From assembly GCA_011959285.1 (NCBI GenBank), contig BLLW01000031.1:1-40455 (forward strand): a DNA stretch of 40,455 nt, written 5' to 3'. The notes below the pieces were generated by a model. That model was not told where the DNA came from and did no database searches. It worked only from the letters and a program-made list of their open reading frames with translations. Below are positions 25,070-33,097 of this stretch, piece by piece. The position numbers and the translations under genes are program-made. The stretch is from Lachnospiraceae bacterium. GTDB taxonomy: Bacteria; Bacillota; Clostridia; Lachnospirales; Lachnospiraceae. How positions within the stretch are numbered: the stretch's first letter is position 1; each line of letters begins with the position of its first letter.

Positions 25070-28000
25070 AGTTTGACCTCTTTTCTTTTTAGATAAATAT
25101 ATGTAGCCGCCATTAAGATATCTCTCTGAGACATACGTGGAGATAATTTGCTTGCATCTGACATAAATTTAATTCCAAGATGTCTGTAGTCATCTAAATC
25201 GGCTCTGTCTGCAGGTAGCTTTGCCAAATACACAGCTAATCCCTGCGTCATAAAATATAGCGGATAACTAACATTATTTGGCTGTGTTACAGCAATATAA
25301 CCTGTACATCTTTTATTTAGAGCCTTCTTGTATTGCTTTGTAATTTCTCCCATTTCTTCATCTTTTTCTAGCATCAAAATAGCACTTATTATTTCTGTAT
25401 AATATTTTTTTACAATACCATCTTTTATTTGCTTAAATTTAGGATACATTTCTTGCTTTTTGTCATGTGTATTCTTATACCAATTTACAAACTGGTCAAC
25501 ATACTTAATACGAGCAAAATACACTCCGTAATCCGGTTTCTTTGAGATGTCAAAGATTGGATTATAACGTTTATCGTATCCAATCATTCCCTGAATTGCT
25601 TCTTCATTTCCTGAAATTTCATCGTCCAATTGTATTCTTACCCTACAACCACTCTGCTCTCTCAAAAACTTTTTTTGCTCAAAAGTAATATTGTCGGCAT
25701 CTTCCTCTCCAGGAACTGAAATCAATTTTTTTATAGCATCCTTCCCAATTAAATCTCTGAATTTATCCCTTAAAACGCAGTCTTTGATTTGTGAATCACA
25801 ACCAACTAATAATAAAAATGCCAACTCCGTAGAATACTCTTCGACCTCTCTCGCAATTTGCTTAACATTTCCTGCACTCTCATCAAACAACAATAACGAA
25901 TACTCTTTTAAACAAATATCAAACACTTCCTGAGAACATTTTAAAACTACTAGCAACGAAATAATTTCATACCTATCTCCACGCCCTAAACAATACCTAG
26001 ATATATAATTCATGACATCAATGATGAGTTTTTTCTTTTCATTTGAAATCTTAGATGCTGCAAAATAAGCAATTGCAACCAACTTTTCTATATCACATTT
26101 ATCAAAAGCAGATTTTTCTAATTGCCTCATAAAATCATCCGATTGGAAGATTTTGACTGAACGACACATACTAAAATCGCTATTGTTATCAGTCATAATT
26201 ACATCACTTATAAATAGATCCAACCACTGCTTTACCGTTACAATATCTTTCTGTTCTCTACTTCTACAAGAAACCAACATGATATTATTATCCAAGTTCA
26301 AGTCGATGATATTCTCGTCCTCATACTCAAATAATGTATCCTTTTTATTACCCTGAATTATGTATATTCCTTGTGTTAACCTATCAGGATATATATAACC
26401 TCTAGTCTTTCCTGACTTTCCAAGGATTGAATTTTCATACGGCAAATGCTGTTTTATTACAGGATTTCCAAATCTTATAATATCCAAATCCTTCTCATCA
26501 TCCTTTATATCCAAGACAATGTAATCTTTTACATTACCGCATTGATATTTAGGTCTGCTCTCCAATGCTGTTGTTTCATTAATAAATAATATCCGTCCAA
26601 TTTTATCCTCATCTTGATCTCTCAAAATAATCCATACAGGCATAGGACAATTTTTTAATGTATCATTAAAAACTCCCAGATCAATATTTGCAGCACCGCT
26701 AATATTTAAGCGTACATCTTCAATCTGTTCTAATCCATTTACCGATGTTAATTCTAATTGAAAATGATGATCTATAAATTTTCCATATACTTTTAAGGAC
26801 ACCCAATAATGTTTTTCTTCTATATCCCTACTGGATATTTTAAAGTTTTTATCAACAATGGTTCCAACATTATTTCCATCAGAGTCCAACAATTCTATTT
26901 CATAAGGATTGATTGGTAATTCTGTAGAGCAACTGAATCTTACATTTTCATCAATCATCTTCAACTGCATTACTATGGAACCACAATTAGGTGAACATTC
27001 TATACTATATTCATTTTCATCTTCTGTCACTAGACAATTATTGAACTCATATTCCCATCCAAATAATTTTTCAAATTTATATTCTTTCTTCTTTCTCTGA
27101 TTATTTTCAGACCAACTAAAAGCAGATGAATAATTTGTTTTGATATATGGGACAAAAGAAAACTCTACCTGTTTCAAAAACCTGCCGAACTGATATAATC
27201 TAACACTATGCAATCCGTATTTTAATTTCTCAACGCCTAAAAAATCTGCAAAAGAGCACGAATATGTGTTATCTCTACATTTTTCTTTTGAAACCATCTG
27301 AGAAATTCCATCAACTCTTATTTCCAAACTATCAGCACTGATATTATCATCAAACTCTAGCAAAACTTTAGGTTCTTCAACAAATAAATTTATTTGCGAA
27401 AACGACTCTTCAAGAGAAAACAATTTTTCCCCAATTAATAGCATATTAATTTGTGGTTTTGTAACAATTTTCTCTATATATGTTCCATTTTTATAAGAAA
27501 CATATGCATCACTTCCAAGAATATTTATTGCAGATATCCTATAGTCATTTGAATTCGTTGGATAAAATTGATCACAAAACTCAACATTATTTGCAGCTTC
27601 AATACTAACTGTATTTGGTATAATTGCAATGCTAAACGGTGCAGGAAGGTATGTAGAATTAATCTGTCTTCCATTCTGATTAAATATAAGGACTTTATCT
27701 TCTGCCACACCTTCTAAATCCCATGCTCGTGCAGAAGATTTATCCAAATCTTCCATGTCAGTTAATGTAATAGTGTATTTTGTATCCGGAACAACCGGAA
27801 TCAACATTGAATCAATAAATCTAGTACCTTCATCCCCTAGTACCATGGCATTTATGCTTTTATTAAATCCACTCTTACCAACTATCGTCCATACCACCTC
27901 CTCAACCCATTCATTTTCCATTACAACACGTGGTAAAATAATACAAAGGCCTTTTTTACCATTATCAAAATAAAGATATGGCTTTATTTGAAATTCCTGC

Positions 28001-28713
28001 TTTTTTCTATTCTCTATGGTTGCCTTGCTTTTTTCATTTTGTTTCCATTCTGAATAATTATTGGAATACCTTGATACCTGCATTGTATTTTGCTCTGCCG
28101 CTACAATGGCATCACGTATATCAATAAGAAAATCTAATGCTCGATCCTCCTTGAAACGTCTCAAGAATCGTAGCAATGGTTTTCTAATGGTATATGACCT
28201 CATATCTATCAGTTCTTCTATTACTATTCGAGGATCAAACATCCCATATGAGTCATAACTAAATACATAAAACAAATCATCTAGGCAACTCTCCGGAGGC
28301 AAACATGCTTCATAGATTATCGGTGCAATATTAATTCTTGATTCTTCTTTTGTCTCTGAGTAATCAAATCCATACTGCTCAAACATCTTTCGTGCACATG
28401 CACCTAAATATGCCTGATAATACTGTGGCATTGCAATTCCTAATTCTTTGGAAAATGAACCCCAAAAGTTTGTATTGTATTTATATCGGGCATAAAAGAC
28501 TAGCGACGTGGTAATTGCATGAGGATATTTCTTGCATATGTATTCTATGTCGACTCCATCAACAAAAAGAATATCTTTCACTCTCTCCATTAAAGCTTCA
28601 AATTCCTCGAATGAAATCCCCAAATCCCCCCAAAACTCAAAGCCAGACATTTCCGCAGCAATATTCTTTTCCATAACGTTCAGCGATAGACCTTTTGTAA
28701 TCCGATTTATCAT
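25060..28713 (-). CDS. Large unrecognised protein upstream of the DruE-like helicase (DruH-position candidate)
   Basis: 1217 residues starting MINRITKGLSLNVMEKN; ATG 28713 is chosen because AAGGAG lies 5 nt upstream, rather than a GTG 24 nt earlier. I see no nuclease, ATPase or methylase motif, no signal peptide and no membrane segment. The N-terminal quarter is helical; the centre (about residues 250-780) is rich in alternating hydrophobic residues and likely beta, with Ig-like character; the C-terminal third is helical. It is first in a three-gene operon and overlaps the helicase gene by 10 nt. In Druantia type III a single large protein, DruH, accompanies DruE, so this could be a diverged DruH. 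That is inference from position and size. Confidence 0.75.
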   Translation of the reverse strand: MINRITKGLSLNVMEKNIAAEMSGFEFWGDLGISFEEFEALMERVKDILFVDGVDIEYICKKYPHAITTSLVFYARYKYNTNFWGSFSKELGIAMPQYYQAYLGACARKMFEQYGFDYSETKEESRINIAPIIYEACLPPESCLDDLFYVFSYDSYGMFDPRIVIEELIDMRSYTIRKPLLRFLRRFKEDRALDFLIDIRDAIVAAEQNTMQVSRYSNNYSEWKQNEKSKATIENRKKQEFQIKPYLYFDNGKKGLCIILPRVVMENEWVEEVVWTIVGKSGFNKSINAMVLGDEGTRFIDSMLIPVVPDTKYTITLTDMEDLDKSSARAWDLEGVAEDKVLIFNQNGRQINSTYLPAPFSIAIIPNTVSIEAANNVEFCDQFYPTNSNDYRISAINILGSDAYVSYKNGTYIEKIVTKPQINMLLIGEKLFSLEESFSQINLFVEEPKVLLEFDDNISADSLEIRVDGISQMVSKEKCRDNTYSCSFADFLGVEKLKYGLHSVRLYQFGRFLKQVEFSFVPYIKTNYSSAFSWSENNQRKKKEYKFEKLFGWEYEFNNCLVTEDENEYSIECSPNCGSIVMQLKMIDENVRFSCSTELPINPYEIELLDSDGNNVGTIVDKNFKISSRDIEEKHYWVSLKVYGKFIDHHFQLELTSVNGLEQIEDVRLNISGAANIDLGVFNDTLKNCPMPVWIILRDQDEDKIGRILFINETTALESRPKYQCGNVKDYIVLDIKDDEKDLDIIRFGNPVIKQHLPYENSILGKSGKTRGYIYPDRLTQGIYIIQGNKKDTLFEYEDENIIDLNLDNNIMLVSCRSREQKDIVTVKQWLDLFISDVIMTDNNSDFSMCRSVKIFQSDDFMRQLEKSAFDKCDIEKLVAIAYFAASKISNEKKKLIIDVMNYISRYCLGRGDRYEIISLLVVLKCSQEVFDICLKEYSLLLFDESAGNVKQIAREVEEYSTELAFLLLVGCDSQIKDCVLRDKFRDLIGKDAIKKLISVPGEEDADNITFEQKKFLREQSGCRVRIQLDDEISGNEEAIQGMIGYDKRYNPIFDISKKPDYGVYFARIKYVDQFVNWYKNTHDKKQEMYPKFKQIKDGIVKKYYTEIISAILMLEKDEEMGEITKQYKKALNKRCTGYIAVTQPNNVSYPLYFMTQGLAVYLAKLPADRADLDDYRHLGIKFMSDASKLSPRMSQRDILMAATYIYLKRKEVKLCR

Positions 28714-28765
28714 AGCAACTCCTTCTGTAAAAATCACTTTGCAATATTATATAGTTATCTCTATT

Positions 28766-28999
28766 TTACTCCCCTACCTGTCCCATTTTCCGTACCCATC
28801 TAGGATTGCCCACCTTTTATACATTTTCTGGTTGCAACCATACATTTCCCTTTAATCTCGCACCCTCTATACAATTCCGGGTTCACAACAACGATACCCT
28901 TTTTCTTGAAATATTCCACGTTTCTGCCATTTCGCTTGCAGTTAAAGTTCTCCATGATTTTACAAAAACTGCCTTATTTCTCTGTCCATTATTATATTC
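28766..28999 (-). pseudogene. Broken HTH DNA-binding protein gene
   Basis: One minus-strand frame reads TLTASEMAETWNISRKRVSL, then L-stop (TGA 28883-28885), TRNCIEGARLKGNVWLQPEN, V-stop (TAA 28817-28819), and KVGNPRWVRKMGQVGE to a final TAA at 28766. The pattern (EMAETWNISRKRV, then GA--KGNVWLQPEN) matches small MerR/excisionase-like HTH proteins with WGIS-RRV and W-IP motifs. Two in-frame stops and a stop upstream at 29000-29002 show it is dead. It sits between the cargo operon and the backbone, as expected of debris from earlier cargo exchange. Confidence 0.6.
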
Positions 29000-29082
29000 C
29001 TACAGAGGGATATTTTCAACCACAAGAGAGAATTGAACTAACTGATTCTACTATAAGTTTCCGGCGAATAACAAAACAAAGG

Positions 29083-29124
29083 CTGTCGCTTTGATGATTT
29101 GAAAATCGTAAAGCAACAGCTCCA
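29083..29124. terminator. Bidirectional hairpin in the cargo-backbone gap of element B
   Basis: GCTGTCGCTTT and AAAGCAACAGC form an 11-bp stem with one mismatch, and an inner GAT/ATC may pair too. A-rich and T-rich stretches flank it. It could terminate transcription from either side. The rest of 28714-29464 holds the broken HTH gene, a doubtful 65-codon ORF and the tnpV terminator. Confidence 0.45.
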
Positions 29125-29218
29125 TTTTTGCTGTTTTCATAGTAAAAATGGCTTGATATTTCGTTTAAAATTCTCAAAGTTCATTTCTTTTCAGCAGAAA
29201 TAAACGTCTCCCTCTCCT

Positions 29219-29416
29219 TCATCCCAACGACTGCCCTTTTTTGTTGCTTTCATGCAAATAAAACAATGTGGAATATCCAAATACACAGAGCTTCTTGTTG
29301 TTAAATTCAATCCGCAACACGAAGTATTTACCACAATACCAGTTTCCGTTCCGCTCATGAAGAAACATATTGCCGAATTTGAAAAGGAACATGGTAAAAT
29401 ATCTTTTGATTAACAT
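29219..29416 (-). CDS. Doubtful 65-aa ORF downstream of tnpV terminator
   Basis: The ORF reads MLIKRYFTMFLFKFGNMF and has an internal HERNGNWYCGKYFVLRIEFN segment with coding-like composition. AGGAG ends only 2-3 nt before the ATG, which is too close for normal initiation, and no promoter is obvious after the terminator at 29438-29459. It may be a gene remnant like its neighbour. I do not recognise a family. Confidence 0.3.
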   Translation of the reverse strand: MLIKRYFTMFLFKFGNMFLHERNGNWYCGKYFVLRIEFNNKKLCVFGYSTLFYLHESNKKGQSLG

Positions 29417-29437
29417 TTCTCCTGTTAAACTCTAAAA

Positions 29438-29459
29438 GTGGAGCAGTCGCCCACTCCAC
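29438..29459 (-). terminator. Terminator after tnpV of element B
   Basis: On the minus strand the stem GTGGAG/CTCCAC with a 10-nt loop is followed by TTTT, 5 nt after the tnpV stop. It is the counterpart of the element A terminator at 8487-8521, with unrelated sequence. Confidence 0.65.
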
Positions 29460-29464
29460 CTTTA

Positions 29465-29815
29465 TCAGCAGTATACTATCTCATTTAACACTATTTCCTC
29501 AGCCGTATTCCTAATATTGTTCATTTTCCTTACCCAAAGCATCTGATCCTGCGCCTTTAACTTTTCCGTCACTTCCTCCTGCTTTGCCATCTGCTCCACT
29601 AACAAATCGAACCTTTCCTCTGCCTGCTCCTGTATCATGAGCAGATGTTTCTTTAATTCACCTGACAGTAGCAAGCCTGAATAAATACCTCTCCTATGGT
29701 TCTTCAAATAAAATTTCCTCATTAGGCCAAATTTCCTCAACTCTCTCTCCGGCTCTGGATCAGCTATTAAATTCGGAATTAGATAATCTCCACATTTTTC
29801 ATAGGTTATATTCAT
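29465..29815 (-). CDS. tnpV: TnpV family mobile-element protein (element B)
   Basis: About 116 residues starting MNITYEKCGDYLIPN, with GAGGAA upstream of ATG 29815. It is nearly identical to the element A copy over GDYLIPNL, KFGLMRK, HRRGIYSGLLLSGELKKH and EQAEERFDLLVEQMAK. It ends EEIVLNEIVYC. It starts 26 nt after the MobV relaxase, although in element A the same gene follows an unrelated relaxase. It therefore stays with the backbone while transfer genes are swapped. The function of TnpV proteins is unknown. Confidence 0.88.
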   Translation of the reverse strand: MNITYEKCGDYLIPNLIADPEPERELRKFGLMRKFYLKNHRRGIYSGLLLSGELKKHLLMIQEQAEERFDLLVEQMAKQEEVTEKLKAQDQMLWVRKMNNIRNTAEEIVLNEIVYC

Positions 29816-29841
29816 TGTCTGTTCCTCACTTTCCATAAAAT

Positions 29842-31206
29842 CTACATTTCCTGTTGCCACTGCCTATTTTTTCTTGCTTTGTCCTGCTGGCTGATCTTTC
29901 TTTGTTGGTTATGTTCCACAGCATCGGTTTTTGCCTCCTCCAGCTTCTGCTTCATGGTCTTTGGCACAAGCGATTTTACAAATTCCACAAACGCCTCTCC
30001 AAGTCCTTTTGATGCTATAAAACGCTTTAACTTTTCAACCTGGTCAGTAAGCATAGCTATTGTTTTCTCCAAATTGGAAATCTTCTTCTCATATTTCTCC
30101 AAGAGATGATTTCTTGATACTGCTTTGTTGAAAGCATCCAATATTTTATTCCAGTCGTTTTTCTTTACTTTGACATATTCCTCACTGCCAAAAAGACTTG
30201 TCATTGGAACAGCAGCGCTTTTCATATCTTTTGTTTCTGCCGCCACTGCCTTTGAAATCATTTTAAATGTTTCCGCCCTTAGATCATGTTTGGCGAGAAC
30301 CTCCTGCACCGCTTTCTCTTTCGCCTCTGCTTCCTCGATCTGTTCTGTAAGCTCCTGCGCCTGCAAAACCAGTTCATTGTTATGCGCTTCCATTTCCTGC
30401 ACCTGTCCATGCAGGTCAGATGCTCGCTTCTGCAAACTTTCATTACACTGTTCCAGAGTTTCATTCCGCTTATCCAGCTTTTCCGCCTCTGCCTCAAGAC
30501 ACTCCACCTTCCGCATTACAGCTTTGTACTCCGGCAGGGTAAGATTATCTCGTTTATCGCCCTTTATCTCTACCTCAATCCCGCGTTCCTGACATAATCC
30601 CATTAAATAATCCCGTTCTCTTGCCTCCCAGTCGATAACTTCATTATCGTATCTGCCTTTGCCCTTTTCAAATCCCATCTGCTGTAAGGCTTTAGAAATG
30701 CTGTTCCTTGTTTTCATGCCCTTTTTATAGCCATCAGCCACAGGGATATAATCGATATGCAGATGCGGCGTTGCCTCGTCCAGATGCATGACACAGTTAA
30801 ATAAATATAAATTTGGATTTCGCTCTTGAAAAGTCCTGACATACTCGTCCAGCAGATCGACCGCCTCCTTTGCCGCCTGTGTCAGATTTCCGTTTTCATC
30901 CACAACGGGCGTATCGTCCTTTGTACCAAGCTGTACGATATTTTCATAAAACACCTTTTCCCCATTATCAGAGTTCTCTATCTTCTTCACATAATTGTTG
31001 ATCTTTCTGTCGTTACGTTTCTGCCCTGCATTGTACTCCCTGACAGCTTCCCCAAAGCATTTCTCATAAGCATCTGCTATGGATTCCCTGATATAGGTTT
31101 TGTTCCAGCCTGTTCTTTCCTGACAGACATTATTGGCTATAAATTCCCTGTTGTTGTGCGTAAGACTCCCGTCGCCTTTGGGAAAAGATATGGTTCTCCC
31201 CGCCAT
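29842..31206 (-). CDS. MobV/Pre-type relaxase, element B
   Basis: A 454-residue relaxase of the MobV (Mob/Pre, pfam01076) family that nicks oriT for mobilization by a helper. The metal-binding motif is visible as FNCVMHLDEATPHLHIDYIP near residue 140, with the HxDE...PHLH pattern of MobV. The N-terminal AGRTISFPKGDGSLTHNNRE is usual for Clostridia members. The C-terminal half (from residue 230) is a long coiled coil. ATG 31206 is supported by AAGGAGG 6 nt upstream; an in-frame ATG 33 nt earlier lacks one. It replaces the mobC-relaxase pair of element A at exactly the same backbone position. Confidence 0.9.
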   Translation of the reverse strand: MAGRTISFPKGDGSLTHNNREFIANNVCQERTGWNKTYIRESIADAYEKCFGEAVREYNAGQKRNDRKINNYVKKIENSDNGEKVFYENIVQLGTKDDTPVVDENGNLTQAAKEAVDLLDEYVRTFQERNPNLYLFNCVMHLDEATPHLHIDYIPVADGYKKGMKTRNSISKALQQMGFEKGKGRYDNEVIDWEARERDYLMGLCQERGIEVEIKGDKRDNLTLPEYKAVMRKVECLEAEAEKLDKRNETLEQCNESLQKRASDLHGQVQEMEAHNNELVLQAQELTEQIEEAEAKEKAVQEVLAKHDLRAETFKMISKAVAAETKDMKSAAVPMTSLFGSEEYVKVKKNDWNKILDAFNKAVSRNHLLEKYEKKISNLEKTIAMLTDQVEKLKRFIASKGLGEAFVEFVKSLVPKTMKQKLEEAKTDAVEHNQQRKISQQDKARKNRQWQQEM

Positions 31207-31249
31207 TCCCTGCCTCCTTTCTGTTTTTTCTGTGTACATCTGCTAGCTA

Positions 31250-31525
31250 CGGCTTTGTTACTTTTGTCAAAAGTAACGCCTTATTACTTCTGACACTGGC
31301 GTATCAGAAGTAAGGCGCTCTCCGAGGGTAGTATTTGCCGCTGGCAAATACCGTCTGCCTGGCGGCATCCGTGGTCTGTCGCAAAACACATCCGCCAGAC
31401 TGCTCATTCCGGCAAAATACCGCCGTCATTCGCTATGAGCGACGGTACTGGATAAAGACTTTTCGGCACCGTTCCATAGGCTTCCTTTTCGAAATTGAGT
31501 ACCGAATATAAAAATTCGGAACCGC
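31250..31525. other. Hairpin-rich candidate oriT upstream of the MobV relaxase
   Basis: The 319-nt gap between the ParR candidate and the relaxase has no gene but at least four hairpins: GTTACTTTT/AAAAGTAAC (loop of 3), TTACTTCTGA/TCAGAAGTAA (10-nt loop), GTATTTGCC/GGCAAATAC (loop of 3), and CCGTC/GACGG near 31414-31445. MobV relaxases act at inverted repeats directly upstream of their own gene, so this is the likely oriT. The TTACTTCTGA repeat is the best candidate for the nick-proximal hairpin; the nick itself is not identifiable by eye. Confidence 0.6.
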
Positions 31526-31975
31526 CTATTCGCCCATTGCAAATGCAAACGCCATCATATCCTCGGATAATTCTGTCTCCTGCATCTGCTCCATTTCCTC
31601 CGCATCAGTCTTTTCCATAAGTTTTTCTGCTTTGAAATGAACTGCGGAAACATATTCACTGAAGTTGTTGTTGATCTGCTCTGTTAAGACTCTCTGTAAC
31701 TCTTTGAGCATCTCATGAAATTTTTGATCCAACACCCTGTCCAGCATCTTCTCAAGAATATCCATATCCTGATCCAGCGGAATAACAGAATCACTCACCG
31801 CCCTATCAGTTACAGCCTGTATCTGCCTGTCAAGAGCCGCCACAAACGCATCAGAAAGTATCTTCCCGTAAGAACCGTCTTTTCGTGTAATACCCTGCAA
31901 ATATTCCCACGTCCTGCGCTGGTTTTCATCTTCCATGCAGAATTTTATGTTGCTGCATTTATAAGCCTTTTTCAT
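31526..31975 (-). CDS. Small protein paired with ParM-like ATPase (ParR candidate), element B
   Basis: 149 residues. The first 50 (KKAYKCSNIKFCMEDENQRR and on through YLQGITRKDGSYGKIL) match the element A protein at 10965-11366, the middle differs, and both end in a methionine-acidic tail (DMMAFAFAMGE). It starts 15 nt after the ParM-like gene with GAGG upstream. A DNA-binding adaptor linking the ParM-like filament to a centromere-like site is the natural guess, but no ribbon-helix-helix is evident. Confidence 0.7.
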   Translation of the reverse strand: MKKAYKCSNIKFCMEDENQRRTWEYLQGITRKDGSYGKILSDAFVAALDRQIQAVTDRAVSDSVIPLDQDMDILEKMLDRVLDQKFHEMLKELQRVLTEQINNNFSEYVSAVHFKAEKLMEKTDAEEMEQMQETELSEDMMAFAFAMGE

Positions 31976-31990
31976 TCCATAACCTCATTT

Positions 31991-32917
31991 CTACACCGCC
32001 TTCCTGCGCTGTTTCTGCATTGCGAGGTACTCATAACCTTTTGCGTTTGCACAGATGTCCTCAACAAAAGTCACATTTCCCTTTGAAGCAATATCGCTGT
32101 AATGTCTGAGAAGACAGCCGCCTCCGCCAATAACATATAGACGCACCAGATTTTCTTTATATCCGTAATCAACCAATCGTTTCAAGATATCCTCTGCATA
32201 TCCTGTAGCAATACGCCCTACAGTCTTTGCAGTTGCATCTGCTCTGCCCTGCAGTCCGTTTATCAGCATTGGCTCAATCAGAACCTCCGGTATGTTTTCC
32301 CCTGCTGATTTGGACAGTTCTTTTTGTATTTCCTTCATACAGATTGAAACGCCGAACTTGTCCGTCACAAGGCTTTTTTCCAATGGTCTGCCATCAACAA
32401 TCTGCATCACGTTCATAGTTCCATTGCCAATATCCGCTATCATGTTAAAGCCTTTCATCGCTCCGGCATTACATACCGCCGCAAAGCCCTGCGGAAACAC
32501 TTCCACTCCGCACAAATGCACCCTGTAACTTTCTTTACGGAACGAGAAAAATAATTCCTGCTCCTGCATCAGATATTTCTTAAAATCTGCCGCCTGACTT
32601 TTCGCCCATGCAAGGGGAAGTCCGACCGCTAAAACTACCTTTGCCTCATGCATCCCTCTAAATTTCAATTCCTCCGCCAATCCTGCCAGGGTAAGAATAA
32701 AGAAGTCCTGCGAATCCGTTTTGTTGCCCTGATAAATCAAGTGATTTTCTCCGATTACATAATACTTATCCTTATACTTGATGTAATTCATACTGACTAT
32801 CGGTTCCTCTTCAAAGCATTCCACCCCTGTCCGGAATACCCTGTGCGCCGTTTTCATGTTGCCATAGCCATGATCCAAGCCAATAATTATTTTTGTACTG
32901 TTGTTATATTTCTGCAT
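31991..32917 (-). CDS. ParM/StbA-like actin-type ATPase, element B
   Basis: A 308-residue actin-fold ATPase, a close homologue of the element A protein. Motifs are IGLDHGYGNMKTA (phosphate 1), IADIGNGTMNVMQI (phosphate 2) and YVIGGGGCLLRHY (adenosine). GGAGGG lies upstream of the ATG. Upstream is the GTTTACA repeat cluster, which might be its centromere or the replication origin. It would help maintain the excised circle, which in this element may also replicate thanks to the primase-like and VapE genes. Confidence 0.88.
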   Translation of the reverse strand: MQKYNNSTKIIIGLDHGYGNMKTAHRVFRTGVECFEEEPIVSMNYIKYKDKYYVIGENHLIYQGNKTDSQDFFILTLAGLAEELKFRGMHEAKVVLAVGLPLAWAKSQAADFKKYLMQEQELFFSFRKESYRVHLCGVEVFPQGFAAVCNAGAMKGFNMIADIGNGTMNVMQIVDGRPLEKSLVTDKFGVSICMKEIQKELSKSAGENIPEVLIEPMLINGLQGRADATAKTVGRIATGYAEDILKRLVDYGYKENLVRLYVIGGGGCLLRHYSDIASKGNVTFVEDICANAKGYEYLAMQKQRRKAV

Positions 32918-32971
32918 AATAAATTCCCTCCATATCGTTATTAATCTTATTTTTGCGTTTTCTTATTTTTC

Positions 32972-33065
32972 TGTTTACACCGTTTACAAATGGCGGAAAT
33001 CCTTGATTTTCCTACATTCCACTGTAAACTCACCGTTTACAAAAATGTAAACGCGCCATGTAAAC
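32972..33065. repeat. GTTTACA repeat cluster (iterons or centromere) between vapE and parM
   Basis: Six copies of GTTTACA occur within 94 nt: direct at 32973, 32982 and 33035, inverted (TGTAAAC) at 33023, 33046 and 33059. CGTTTACA-aaaa-TGTAAACG (33034-33053) is a perfect palindrome. The cluster lies directly downstream of the VapE gene and upstream of parM. Element A lacks both the cluster and the replication genes, so an origin bound by the primase/helicase module is somewhat likelier than a parM centromere. Confidence 0.65.
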
Positions 33066-33097
33066 CGGATAAAAAAGAGTTCAAAACATACATCCAT

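Noticed and set aside
28806-29094. Plus-strand ORFs upstream of the large cargo protein
   Set aside because: The minus-strand frame here shows HTH-type protein sequence, so the plus-strand ORFs are shadows.
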